Position numbers and translations under genes: made by a program
Source: Hyaloperonospora brassicae
Taxonomy: Eukaryota; Oomycota; Peronosporomycetes; Peronosporales; Peronosporaceae
Assembly: GCA_947650285.1 (NCBI GenBank)
Contig: CANTFL010001443.1
Location: 124,001-188,000, forward strand
Direction of reading: 5' to 3'
Length of the DNA: 64,000 nt
Shown: piece by piece, positions 63,830 to 64,000 of the stretch
Numbering within the stretch: position 1 is the stretch's first letter
How the letters are laid out: every line of letters begins with the position of its first letter
Notes under the pieces: generated by a model
Database searches by the model: none
What the model was told of the DNA's origin: nothing
What the model saw: the letters and a program-made list of their open reading frames with translations, nothing else

Positions 63830-64000
63830 CGAGGATATGTCCACTCGTTTTCGAGTTGGAGCGAATTCCTACCCATGGTGGAATTCGCCATCAATAATTC
63901 GGTGCATGCTACCACACAGCACACACCGTTTTACGTGAATGGCCTACGCCATCCACGTGTGCCCGCCCTTCTCGAGTATGACTCTTGGATAAGGGGGTGA
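63830..64000 (+). pseudogene. Integrase fragment in inverted orientation
   Basis: The plus strand reads GYVHSFSSWSEFLPMVEFAI, NNSVHATTQHTPFYVNG and LRHPRVP, the end of a Ty3/gypsy integrase core. It matches the minus-strand integrase of element 2 (35389-35560) closely. It is fused directly to the coiled-coil segment of the antisense frame and runs off the window. Confidence 0.8.

Larger units (their letters stand above)
62147..64000 (-). mobile_element. Ty3/gypsy element 3, partial and rearranged
   Basis: Internal DNA next to the LTR holds the antisense frame (plus) and, overlapping it, the end of pol with chromodomain (minus). From about 63830 an integrase fragment appears on the PLUS strand, opposite to the chromodomain. 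The element is therefore rearranged, and it is cut by the window edge. Confidence 0.8.

Overview
The window looks like nuclear DNA of an oomycete, most likely a Peronosporales species (Phytophthora or downy-mildew relative). The evidence is compact protein genes with short GT-AG introns (53-105 nt), divergent neighbours sharing 65-139 bp of spacer, and Ty3/gypsy chromoviruses and pogo-like DNA transposons of the kind I associate with that group. I cannot name the species.

Layout. 1-1690 is the 5' end (gag plus 5' LTR) of a minus-strand Ty3/gypsy element that runs off the left edge. 3578-18070 is a nearly intact 14.5-kb minus-strand Ty3/gypsy chromovirus. It has LTRs of about 1.86 kb differing at only about 6 bases and one 3-bp indel, a CACA target duplication, gag, pol and a chromodomain, plus a large extra gene in ANTISENSE orientation between pol and the 3' LTR. 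18758-20242 is an island with a seven-exon NAT9-type acetyltransferase gene head-to-head with a short F-box-like gene. 20243-32409 is AT-rich and gene-poor, with one decayed pogo/Tigger transposase (about 28758-29600). 32415-40616 is an old, broken minus-strand Ty3/gypsy element (8.2 kb, 5-bp TTTGC duplication) that also carries an antisense reading frame next to its 3' LTR. 41608-60482 is the host gene block: gamma-glutamyl hydrolase, an unknown 405-aa protein, a cupin-like protein, a HEI10/CCNB1IP1-like RING protein, a 707-aa coiled-coil protein, a PITHD1 orthologue, an RCC1-repeat protein, and a tandem pair of paralogues built on a repeated Trp motif. 61514-64000 is a pogo-type coding remnant interrupted by a third gypsy element, with its LTR, antisense frame and an inverted integrase fragment at the right edge.

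Three patterns seem new to me. (1) The Ty3/gypsy elements carry antisense accessory frames next to the 3' LTR; those of elements 2 and 3 are homologous to each other. (2) The TGTAAC...GTTACA elements are packed with short perfect inverted repeats, with at least one stem showing compensatory changes between two elements. (3) The 14.5-kb element is strongly enriched in GATC in LTRs and genes alike. All counts are by eye; no alignment or search was run.
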